Position numbers and translations under genes: made by a program. Shown piece after piece: positions 5,691 to 10,640 of a DNA stretch of 10,640 nucleotides. The DNA is from CAZGOM01 sp964542875 (lineage in GTDB: Bacteria > Planctomycetota > Phycisphaerae > Phycisphaerales > Phycisphaeraceae). Positions within the stretch are counted from its first letter, which is position 1; the number at the start of each line of letters is the position of its first letter. The notes under the pieces were generated by a model, which was not told the origin of the DNA, ran no database searches, and worked only from the letters and a program-made list of their open reading frames with translations. The stretch lies in the NCBI GenBank assembly GCA_964542875.1, contig CAZIWA010000164.1, forward strand, positions 1 through 10,640, given 5' to 3'.

Positions 5691-6992
5691 TTAGATGAGT
5701 GCTTGGCCAGCCAGGCGGCCGGAGGCCCAGGCCCATTGGAAGTTATAGCCGCCGATGCGGCCGTCGACGTCGAGCACTTCGCCTACGAGGTGAAGGCCGG
5801 GGGTGATGCGTGAGCCCATGGTTTGAAGCTTGATTTCATCAAGAGGAATGCCGCCTGCGGTGACTTCGGCGAAGAGGAAGCCGCGGTCTCCTGTGATGGG
5901 GGCGTGCATGCCGGTGAGGGCCTGGGCGATGGCTTTGCGTTTGTCCCGGGAGATCTGGCAGACGGGGGTGTCTGGCGGGAGCTTGGCTTCAAACATGAGC
6001 AGGGCGTCGGCCAGACGGCCGGTGAGTTTTAGCTGCTGGTTCAGCCACGCGAAGACGAATTGACGCGGGCGGTGCTGGGCGGCGGAGAGGAGATCGGTGT
6101 CGATGAGGTTGTAAGGGTCTTGCCCGGGGCCAGCAAGGGTTGGCAGCCAGTTGATGAGGAGTTTTGCGCCGGGGTCGGTCCGCCGCGCGTGGATGAGGTG
6201 GCGGCTGATGTTGAGCGGGCAGGGGCCCGAGAGGCCAAAGTGGGTGAGGAGCGTGGAGCCGGTTTCGCGCTTGACCACCTTGCCGGTGGAGAGGGCGACG
6301 CTGAGCGTGGTATCCAGCGTAAGGCCGGAGAGGGATTTGATCCAGTGGTCGGACGGCAGGGTGAGGGGAACGAGGGCGGGGAAGGTGTGGGTGAGGGAGT
6401 GGCCGAGGGTTTTGGCCAGGGCGTAGCCGGTGCCATCGCTGCCGGTTTTGGGGAGGCTTTTGCCGCCCGTGGCGAGGACGATTTTTTGCGCCTGGATGGG
6501 GTTGGTGTCGGTGGTGAGCAGGAAGGACTGGTCGGGGTTGCGAGCAACGGATTGGACTTTGACGCCAAAGTGGAAGGTGACACCGGCCTGGCGGGCGGCG
6601 TTTAAGAGGGCATCAAGAACGGTGCGGGCGGAGTCCGTGACGGGGAAGAGTTTGCCGGTTTCTTCACGTTTGAGTTCAACGCCGAGTTCCTGAAAGAAGG
6701 CGATGGTTTGCTCGACGGTGAAGGATCGGAGCACCATGGCGACGTGGTTTTGTTTTGGGGTGTTGTAGTCGTCGGGGAGGATGATGTCGTGGGTGACGTT
6801 GCAGCGGCCGCCGCCGGCAACGAGGATTTTCGCACCGGGTTTTTCAGCGGAGTCAATGAGCAGGATCTGGCCCGGCGCGGGGGGCGTGCCGTGTTTTTGT
6901 TTGAAGGTGCGGCCGGCGAAGATGGCGGTCATAAGGCCGGCGGCGCCGGCGCCGATGATGGCGATGTCACAGGTTTTGAGGGAGGTTTCCAA
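5691..6992 (-). CDS. NAD(P)/FAD-dependent oxidoreductase, HI0933/YhiN-BaiN family
   Basis: This 433-residue flavoprotein belongs to the HI0933/YhiN family (related to BaiN, with a two-dinucleotide-binding-domain fold). Its landmarks are the N-terminal FAD loop GAGAAG (14-19), the family signature GAKILVAGGGRCNVT (53-67), LATGGKSLPKTGSDGTGY (173-190), and the C-terminal FAD-contacting GEVLDVDGRIGGYNF (404-418). Length is normal, and there is no signal peptide. Members are mostly uncharacterised; BaiN was linked to bile-acid reduction in gut clostridia, which should not be transferred here. The start is uncertain: TTG at 6992 gives a natural N-terminus 13 residues before the FAD loop, no ATG or GTG is in frame close upstream, and no Shine-Dalgarno is visible. 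TAAAAT lies seven bases before the TTG. Minus-strand codons are strikingly C-ending: 18 of 20 codons at residues 9-28. Confidence 0.9.
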   Translation of the reverse strand: METSLKTCDIAIIGAGAAGLMTAIFAGRTFKQKHGTPPAPGQILLIDSAEKPGAKILVAGGGRCNVTHDIILPDDYNTPKQNHVAMVLRSFTVEQTIAFFQELGVELKREETGKLFPVTDSARTVLDALLNAARQAGVTFHFGVKVQSVARNPDQSFLLTTDTNPIQAQKIVLATGGKSLPKTGSDGTGYALAKTLGHSLTHTFPALVPLTLPSDHWIKSLSGLTLDTTLSVALSTGKVVKRETGSTLLTHFGLSGPCPLNISRHLIHARRTDPGAKLLINWLPTLAGPGQDPYNLIDTDLLSAAQHRPRQFVFAWLNQQLKLTGRLADALLMFEAKLPPDTPVCQISRDKRKAIAQALTGMHAPITGDRGFLFAEVTAGGIPLDEIKLQTMGSRITPGLHLVGEVLDVDGRIGGYNFQWAWASGRLAGQALI

Positions 6993-6999
6993 GCGGGGG

Positions 7000-7005
7000 A
7001 TTTTA
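7000..7005 (-). promoter_or_regulatory. Candidate -10 box before the YhiN-like gene
   Basis: TAAAAT (5 of 6 to TATAAT) on the minus strand is followed by seven bases and the proposed TTG start. A C-rich CCCCGTCCCC lies ten bases upstream. Leaderless starts are normally ATG or GTG, so this case is weaker than pgsA or nadE. Confidence 0.3.
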
Positions 7006-7069
7006 GCGGGAAGACGGGGACGGGGTTCAAGGTTCGAGGCCGGAGGCAGAAAAAGGGGAGACGTTCAGG

Positions 7070-7135
7070 TCAGGGATAGCGGCCCCAGATGTAGGCGCGG
7101 TTGTTGGTTTTGTCATAGACGAGGAAATAGAACTC
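7070..7135 (-). pseudogene. In-frame 21-codon continuation after the sialidase-like stop codon
   Basis: Directly after the TAA of the BNR-repeat gene the same frame stays open for 21 codons and ends in TGA (7070-7072). The peptide begins EFYFLVYDKT and ends YIWGRYP. Fifteen of its 21 codons end in C, whereas C occurs at only four first and three second positions, the same pattern as real minus-strand genes here. This suggests the segment was, or still is, translated as the C-terminus of the upstream protein, and that the TAA is a recent nonsense change, a sequencing error, or is read through. It has no start codon of its own. Confidence 0.5.
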
Positions 7136-8146
7136 TTATGGGAGCTTCCATTGTGTGACGCGCATTTCGTATTGGCCCCAGCCCGGGAGTTGGGTGTAAA
7201 AAGCGGTGACGAGATTGCCGTCGGCCAGTTCCAGCGTGGCGGGGTAGCCGCAATCGCGCAGCGGGCAGTCGGCAATGCGGATGGGTGCCGACCAAGTGAC
7301 GCCTTCATCGGCGCTGGTGCGCACGTCAACGCCGAAGTTATTGGTGCAGCGGTTGCCGTAGGAGAGCAGGATTCGGCCGTCTTTAAGGCGAAGGAGATGC
7401 GAGGTGACCTGGCCGGGGAAGGTGACGGGGGCGATGCGTTTCCAGGTGGCGGCGTTGTCGTCGGAGATGAATTGCTCGACGTGGTTGTCGGATTCCTCAC
7501 GGCTGGCGGCGAGCCATTTTTTGCCACCCAGAGAGAGGATGGCGGTTTCGTTGCCTTTGTCGTTTAAGAGCGGGCCGACAGACCAGGTGTGGCCGTCGTC
7601 TTTGCTTTCGACGATGAAGACGAGATAGGCGCCATTGTTTGGGCGCTGGGCATAAGCGGTGGCGATGAGCCGGTTGTCATTGGTGATGTGGATATCACCA
7701 AAAGGGACGATGGGACCGTATTGGTTGGTGGTGATTTCGCTGCCTGCGGTCCAGGTTTTGCCCTGGTTGGCGGAGCGGTAGACGCGGCCGTTTAAGCGGG
7801 CGCACTCGCTGTGGGGTTTGCCGCGTTGGCCTTTTGCGCCGCGCTCGGTCCAGCCGGCGCAGAGGGCAACAAGGTCGTTGTTTCTGGCGAGGCCGGCGGC
7901 GCAGTTCATGCGGTTTGTGTTGGGTTGGTCGAAGGGGGCGATGCGGCCTCGGAATTGCCAACTGGTGCCTTTATCGGTGGAGGCCCAGGCGTCGAGATCG
8001 CCTTCCCAGAGGCCGTGGCAGGGCTGATTAAAGATGGCGGCGATGAGGGTGCCGTCGGGGAGGAGAGTGAGGTTGGGCCACGCACAGACGGCCTGGACAG
8101 CGGTGGTGGTTTGCGGGCTGAAGTTACCGGGGTTGATGCGCTGCAT
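7136..8146 (-). CDS. BNR/Asp-box sialidase-like beta-propeller protein
   Basis: This 336-residue protein carries five Asp-box (BNR) repeats of the form SxDxGxTW: STDKGTSW (56-63), SANQGKTW (125-132), SKDDGHTW (181-188), SDDNAATW (228-235, with Ala in place of Gly) and SADEGVTW (278-285). The spacing of about 47-69 residues fits a six-bladed sialidase-type propeller. YPATLELADGNLVTAFY and the repeated DGTLI/DNRLI/DGRILLSY strands are typical of sialidase-like glycoside hydrolases and their non-enzymatic relatives. No signal peptide is visible, unusual for such proteins, so a cytosolic location is implied. I cannot place the full Arg triad or Tyr/Glu nucleophile of true sialidases, so the substrate is open. 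The start has AAAGG six bases upstream. The stop codon is suspect, since coding signal continues beyond it to 7070. Confidence 0.8.
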   Translation of the reverse strand: MQRINPGNFSPQTTTAVQAVCAWPNLTLLPDGTLIAAIFNQPCHGLWEGDLDAWASTDKGTSWQFRGRIAPFDQPNTNRMNCAAGLARNNDLVALCAGWTERGAKGQRGKPHSECARLNGRVYRSANQGKTWTAGSEITTNQYGPIVPFGDIHITNDNRLIATAYAQRPNNGAYLVFIVESKDDGHTWSVGPLLNDKGNETAILSLGGKKWLAASREESDNHVEQFISDDNAATWKRIAPVTFPGQVTSHLLRLKDGRILLSYGNRCTNNFGVDVRTSADEGVTWSAPIRIADCPLRDCGYPATLELADGNLVTAFYTQLPGWGQYEMRVTQWKLP

Positions 8147-8187
8147 GGCTGGCCTTTGTTGAATAAATAAGGGTGATTAGACGACTG

Positions 8188-8215
8188 ATTATCTCCGGAA
8201 GCGCCTGGGCCTCAA
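8188..8215 (-). promoter_or_regulatory. Candidate promoter of the BNR-repeat gene
   Basis: On the minus strand TTGAGG (8210-8215) and GATAAT (8188-8193) are separated by 16 bases. They match the -35 at 4 of 6 and the -10 at 5 of 6. The predicted start near 8181 gives a leader of about 35 nt with AAAGG six bases before the ATG. It is the most conventional promoter in the window. Confidence 0.45.
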
Positions 8216-8228
8216 GTGCGGCAGTGGT

Positions 8229-8699
8229 TTACAGGCCGTTATCGGCGCACCAGGAGGCGAGGGTGAGCCATTCAGCGCGTTGAACGGCGATCAGATCGTC
8301 GGGCGATTGATTGGCGTGGTGGGCTTTTTCAACGCTGTCAACGAAGGTGAAGGGGTTGTAGGTGGGTTTGATAAGGGGAAGGGCCGGGTGGTTGCCGGTT
8401 CTGCGGAACCAGTATTTGGCGTTTGCAAAGTCTCCCTCGCGCCGGTGGAGGATGGCGTGCCAGAAGTCGAAGGTGGGCGTGCCTTCATGGGCCTGACAGA
8501 TGGTGTGGGCCTGGTCGAGGTCGTCGGCATAGAGCCAGAGGCCGGCGGCAAGGGCGGTGTTGCCCGTGCCGGTCCGGGAGGCTACTTCTGCCCAGAGCGG
8601 GCCGGCGATCGGGGCATCAACGACGAGTTTTTGAAGGCAGGAGGAGAGAGGGAAGGATTCCAGCAACTGGGCGATGGACGGATGGATGGGGGTACTCAT
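8229..8699 (-). CDS. Conserved hypothetical protein with HRREGDFANAKYWFRR motif
   Basis: This is a 156-residue, soluble, mainly helical protein of unknown function. Two blocks look strongly conserved: AAGLWLYADDLDQAHTICQ (about 69-87) and the motif FWHAILHRREGDFANAKYWFRR (about 97-118). From memory, similar proteins with an LHRRE..NAKYW core occur as hypothetical proteins in Acidobacteria, Planctomycetes and Verrucomicrobia; no function is known to me. No signal peptide, membrane segment or catalytic motif is seen. ATG 8699 is chosen because MSTPIHPSIAQLLESF begins a sensible helix. A longer version from ATG 8753 would add 18 residues but would overlap the start codon of the divergent Nudix gene and span its -10 region. 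There is no Shine-Dalgarno; TAAGAT lies eight bases before the ATG. Confidence 0.75.
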   Translation of the reverse strand: MSTPIHPSIAQLLESFPLSSCLQKLVVDAPIAGPLWAEVASRTGTGNTALAAGLWLYADDLDQAHTICQAHEGTPTFDFWHAILHRREGDFANAKYWFRRTGNHPALPLIKPTYNPFTFVDSVEKAHHANQSPDDLIAVQRAEWLTLASWCADNGL

Positions 8700-8707
8700 G
8701 GTGGGTG

Positions 8708-8713
8708 ATCTTA
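8708..8713 (-). promoter_or_regulatory. Candidate -10 box of the conserved hypothetical gene
   Basis: TAAGAT on the minus strand (4 of 6) is followed by eight bases and ATG 8699, and no ribosome binding site is seen. It shares the 47-bp divergent gap with the Nudix promoter. Confidence 0.3.
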
Positions 8714-8731
8714 CACGGTGGAATGACCGGA

Positions 8732-8737
8732 TAGAAT
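8732..8737 (+). promoter_or_regulatory. Candidate -10 box of the Nudix gene
   Basis: TAGAAT (5 of 6 to TATAAT) is followed by nine bases and the ATG at 8747, with no purine-rich ribosome binding site between. This implies a leader of zero to three nucleotides. Confidence 0.4.
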
Positions 8738-8746
8738 CTGGCACAT

Positions 8747-9190
8747 ATGACATCGCTTTCTAAACGTTATCACTTTCCTGATGGGCATGTTCACGGTGTG
8801 GTCGGCGCCTGCCGGAGATCAGATGGGCGCTGGCTTGTGATTCGCCGGTCTGCGCATGTGGCGGCGCCGCGGCAGATTTGCTTTCCCGGCGGGGGGATGG
8901 AGCCGGGAGAGAAGCAGGAAGAGACGCTGGTGCGAGAGCTTTTCGAGGAGCTTGGGGCGAAGGTTTCACCCGTGAAGCACATCTGGCATTGCATTGTGCC
9001 TGAGCGGAAGCTGACGCTCTGGGGGTGGCTGGCGAAACTGGAGAGCGAAGAGATCAAGCATGATCCCCATGAAGTGGAAGAGCCGCTTTGGATGACGCTG
9101 GAGGAGATTGATGCGCATCCGGAGGTGATGAAGAACACAGAACTGTTTGTGATGGAGATCCGCAAGGCGATTGAGGCGGGGTTGGTGTGA
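8747..9190 (+). CDS. Nudix hydrolase
   Basis: This 147-residue protein has a complete Nudix box GX5EX7REUXEEXGU: G49, E55, R63, E64, E67, E68 and G70, within GGMEPGEKQEETLVRELFEE. Nudix enzymes hydrolyse nucleoside diphosphates linked to another moiety, using metal bound by the box glutamates. Here the box is followed by a beta-rich C-terminal half, with VPERKLTLWGWLAKL and EEPLWMTLEEIDAHP, the usual strand and loop preceding the last helix. The length is that of a single-domain family member. The substrate (NADH, ADP-ribose, dinucleoside polyphosphate or a damaged dNTP) cannot be read from the sequence. The next gene on the same strand makes NAD+, so a link to NAD turnover is possible, but 252 bp containing a large inverted repeat separate them, so an operon is doubtful. 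The N-terminus MTSLSKRYHFPDGHVHGVVG has no ribosome binding site. Confidence 0.93.
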   Translation: MTSLSKRYHFPDGHVHGVVGACRRSDGRWLVIRRSAHVAAPRQICFPGGGMEPGEKQEETLVRELFEELGAKVSPVKHIWHCIVPERKLTLWGWLAKLESEEIKHDPHEVEEPLWMTLEEIDAHPEVMKNTELFVMEIRKAIEAGLV

Positions 9191-9241
9191 GAGAACGGGG
9201 CAGGGTGAAGGCATTTGGAAGACTTGACAGCCACTGCGCTT

Positions 9242-9371
9242 GGGTTATCGCGTGACGGGTTATCGGGGGGCTCCGAGGCCGTCTGCGCCAATAAAGGCGA
9301 ATGCCCCTGGGGTGCATCAATCCACACGGCTCCTGCTCACGGACACCCGACAACCCGTCACGCGATAACCC
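9242..9371. repeat. 130-bp element bounded by 26-bp inverted repeats
   Basis: The left arm (9242-9267) and right arm (9346-9371) are reverse complements at 25 of 26 positions; the one mismatch is a T/C difference near the inner end. The loop is 78 bases without coding frame. The left arm contains GGGTTATCG twice (9242-9250 and 9257-9265). The right-arm strand is made of CGGGT and CGCGT units spaced seven or eight bases apart. No target duplication is evident at the borders. It fills half of the 252-bp gap between the Nudix and nadE genes and could form a cruciform or long RNA hairpin. Confidence 0.7.
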
Positions 9372-9430
9372 GGGCGTGTGAGACCATTGACAAATGCTTT
9401 TACCCTGGGGAAGAGTGCGCGTAAATCCTT

Positions 9431-9436
9431 TACAAT
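9431..9436 (+). promoter_or_regulatory. Candidate -10 box of nadE, leaderless arrangement
   Basis: TACAAT is followed by exactly six bases and the nadE ATG, the same arrangement as at pgsA on the other strand. A TTGACA occurs at 9387-9392, but 38 bases upstream, too far to be its -35. There is no Shine-Dalgarno. Confidence 0.5.
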
Positions 9437-9442
9437 CGGCGC

Positions 9443-10640
9443 ATGAAATTTGCTCTTGCTCAAATCAATCCGACGGTCGGCGACATCGCCGGGAACACGC
9501 AGATCATCATTAACGCGCTGACGGAGGCCCGGGATAAAGGGGCGGACGTGGTGGTGTTTCCGGAGTTGGCGGTGATTGGTTATCCGCCGAAGGATTTGCT
9601 GCTGAAGCCGGTGGTGATTCGGCAATGCGAGCAGGCGATAGAAAAGATCGCGCAGGCGTGCGACGACCGGATTGCGGCGATCGTGGGCGTGCCGCTGTTT
9701 TCGCCTCAGGCGCAGGGGAAGATGCTGATCAATGCGGTTGCGTTTTGCCATAAGGGTAAGGTGCAGCAGAAGGTGGCCAAGAGCTTGCTGCCGACGTACG
9801 ACGTGTTTGACGAGCATCGTTATTTTGAGCCGGGGACAGAGCCGGAGATCATCACCCATCGGGGCGTGAAGCTGGGCATTTCGATCTGTGAAGACCTTTG
9901 GAACAACAACGAGATTTTCGAGCGTCAGCTTTACTTTCAAGACCCGATCCAGCGGCTGGCCAAGGCCGGGGCGGACGTGATCGTGAACTGCTCGGCGTCG
10001 CCTTTTGTGATCAACAAGCATGACTTTCGCAGACGGCTGTTTACGTCGGTGTCGTCGCTGCACAGGATTCCGCTTTTGTATTGCAACCAGGTGGGCGGGA
10101 ATGACGAACTGGTTTTTGACGGCAACTCCGCAGCGGTGGACGGCAAAGGGCATTTGATTGCGCAGGGGAAGGATTTTGAGCCGGACCTGCTGATGGTGGA
10201 TTTGCCCGCACTGGGCCTGGGGCGGAACCTGGATGCGCCGGTGCAGCGGATGGACAAGCACAAGGTGGGGCTGGAATCGATCTACCATGCGCTGGTGCTG
10301 GGGATTCGTGATTACTGCCGAAAGTGCGGGTTTAAAACGATTGTGCTGGGGCTCTCGGGGGGGATCGACTCCGCGCTGTGCGCGGCACTGGCTGTGGGCG
10401 CGGTGGGTAAAGAGAACGTGCGCGGTGTGGCCATGCCGTCACGCTTCAGCTCCGACCATTCCGTGGGCGACGCCAGAGACCTGGCCAAACGGCTGGGGAT
10501 CAAGTTTCACACGATTCCGATTGCGGGCCCGCATGAGGCTTTGGAAAGCGTGCTGACGCCGAACTTTGAAGGCAGGGCGGCGGATACGACGGAGGAAAAC
10601 CTTCAAGCGCGCATCCGCGGCGTGATGCTGATGGCGTTTT
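9443..10640 (+). CDS. nadE: Glutamine-dependent NAD+ synthetase, N-terminal 399 residues (runs off window)
   Basis: The enzyme converts nicotinic acid adenine dinucleotide to NAD+ with ATP and ammonia released from glutamine. The first part (about 1-270) is a carbon-nitrogen hydrolase (nitrilase-fold) glutaminase with the Glu-Lys-Cys triad: E41 in VVFPELAVIGYPP, K113 in VAKSLLPTYDVFDE and C149 in LGISICEDLW. The second part is the synthetase with the ATP pyrophosphatase loop SGGIDS (305-310), MPSRFSSDHS (331-340, more often MPSRYSS) and EENLQARIRG (384-393), which contacts substrate and ATP. The known two-domain form is about 540-680 residues; the window cuts it at residue 399 with no stop. 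The N-terminus MKFALAQINPTVGDI is typical. Codons are strongly G-ending: 14 of the 20 codons at residues 42-61, none in C. Confidence 0.96.
   Translation, partial: MKFALAQINPTVGDIAGNTQIIINALTEARDKGADVVVFPELAVIGYPPKDLLLKPVVIRQCEQAIEKIAQACDDRIAAIVGVPLFSPQAQGKMLINAVAFCHKGKVQQKVAKSLLPTYDVFDEHRYFEPGTEPEIITHRGVKLGISICEDLWNNNEIFERQLYFQDPIQRLAKAGADVIVNCSASPFVINKHDFRRRLFTSVSSLHRIPLLYCNQVGGNDELVFDGNSAAVDGKGHLIAQGKDFEPDLLMVDLPALGLGRNLDAPVQRMDKHKVGLESIYHALVLGIRDYCRKCGFKTIVLGLSGGIDSALCAALAVGAVGKENVRGVAMPSRFSSDHSVGDARDLAKRLGIKFHTIPIAGPHEALESVLTPNFEGRAADTTEENLQARIRGVMLMAF

Noticed and set aside
8700..8753. 18-residue N-terminal extension of the conserved hypothetical from ATG 8753
   Set aside because: It would overlap the Nudix start codon and cover both putative -10 boxes; the extension (SYVPDSIRSFHRVRS) is unlike the rest of the protein.
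9242..9371. CRISPR array or tandem-repeat interpretation of the inverted-repeat element
   Set aside because: There are only two arms in opposite orientation, no regular spacers and no cas genes nearby.
9387..9392. TTGACA as a -35 box for nadE
   Set aside because: It is 38 bases from the only good -10 (TACAAT 9431-9436), and no -10 lies 16-18 bases downstream of it.
9317..10288. Open frame of 323 codons on the minus strand antisense to nadE
   Set aside because: The plus strand encodes a clear NAD+ synthetase with catalytic residues; the antisense product is Arg/His/Pro-rich with no family features, a by-product of the G-ending codons.

Overview
The window is a GC-rich bacterial chromosomal segment carrying ten protein genes: eight apparently complete, one cut at the left edge and one cut at the right edge. 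I recognise no phage, transposase, CRISPR array, RNA gene or defence system. The gene content is mostly housekeeping and general metabolism. Several starts lack a Shine-Dalgarno sequence, two are TTG, and the mix of a cytosolic BNR-repeat protein, a CHAD protein and a secreted helical-repeat protein would fit a planctomycete-like environmental bacterium. That placement is a low-confidence guess, since the window has no marker gene for taxonomy.

Layout, left to right. Plus strand: the tail of an unknown gene (1-54), a GNAT-type acetyltransferase with a long extra C-terminal part (172-1191) and a CHAD-domain protein (1255-2085). Minus strand: a secreted helical-repeat protein (2188-3600), an aldo/keto reductase (3757-4767) with a clear intrinsic terminator, the phosphatidylglycerophosphate synthase pgsA (4926-5564), a YhiN/BaiN-type flavoprotein (5691-6992), a BNR/Asp-box sialidase-like protein (7136-8146) and a conserved hypothetical (8229-8699). 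Divergent from that, on the plus strand: a Nudix hydrolase (8747-9190) and a glutamine-dependent NAD+ synthetase (9443 to the window end). The genes look mostly like single transcription units with their own promoters; I see no pathway-level operon.

The most interesting signals are not gene families. (1) Third codon positions are dominated by G in plus-strand genes and by C in minus-strand genes, so the plus strand is G-rich throughout: a strong replication-strand signature. (2) Several genes have a -10-like hexamer only 6-9 bases before the start codon and no Shine-Dalgarno (pgsA and nadE share the same TACAAT-N6-ATG arrangement), which suggests leaderless transcripts. (3) The sialidase-like gene stops at a TAA, yet 21 further codons in the same frame carry a clear coding signature. 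(4) A 130-bp intergenic element with 26-bp inverted arms lies before nadE, and a heptameric repeat before pgsA has a similar NNCGNGT core. (5) A C-rich block, identical over 11 bp in two cases, lies upstream of the -10 of minus-strand genes. No intergenic stretch exceeds 300 bases; the longest (9191-9442, 252 bp) is described.
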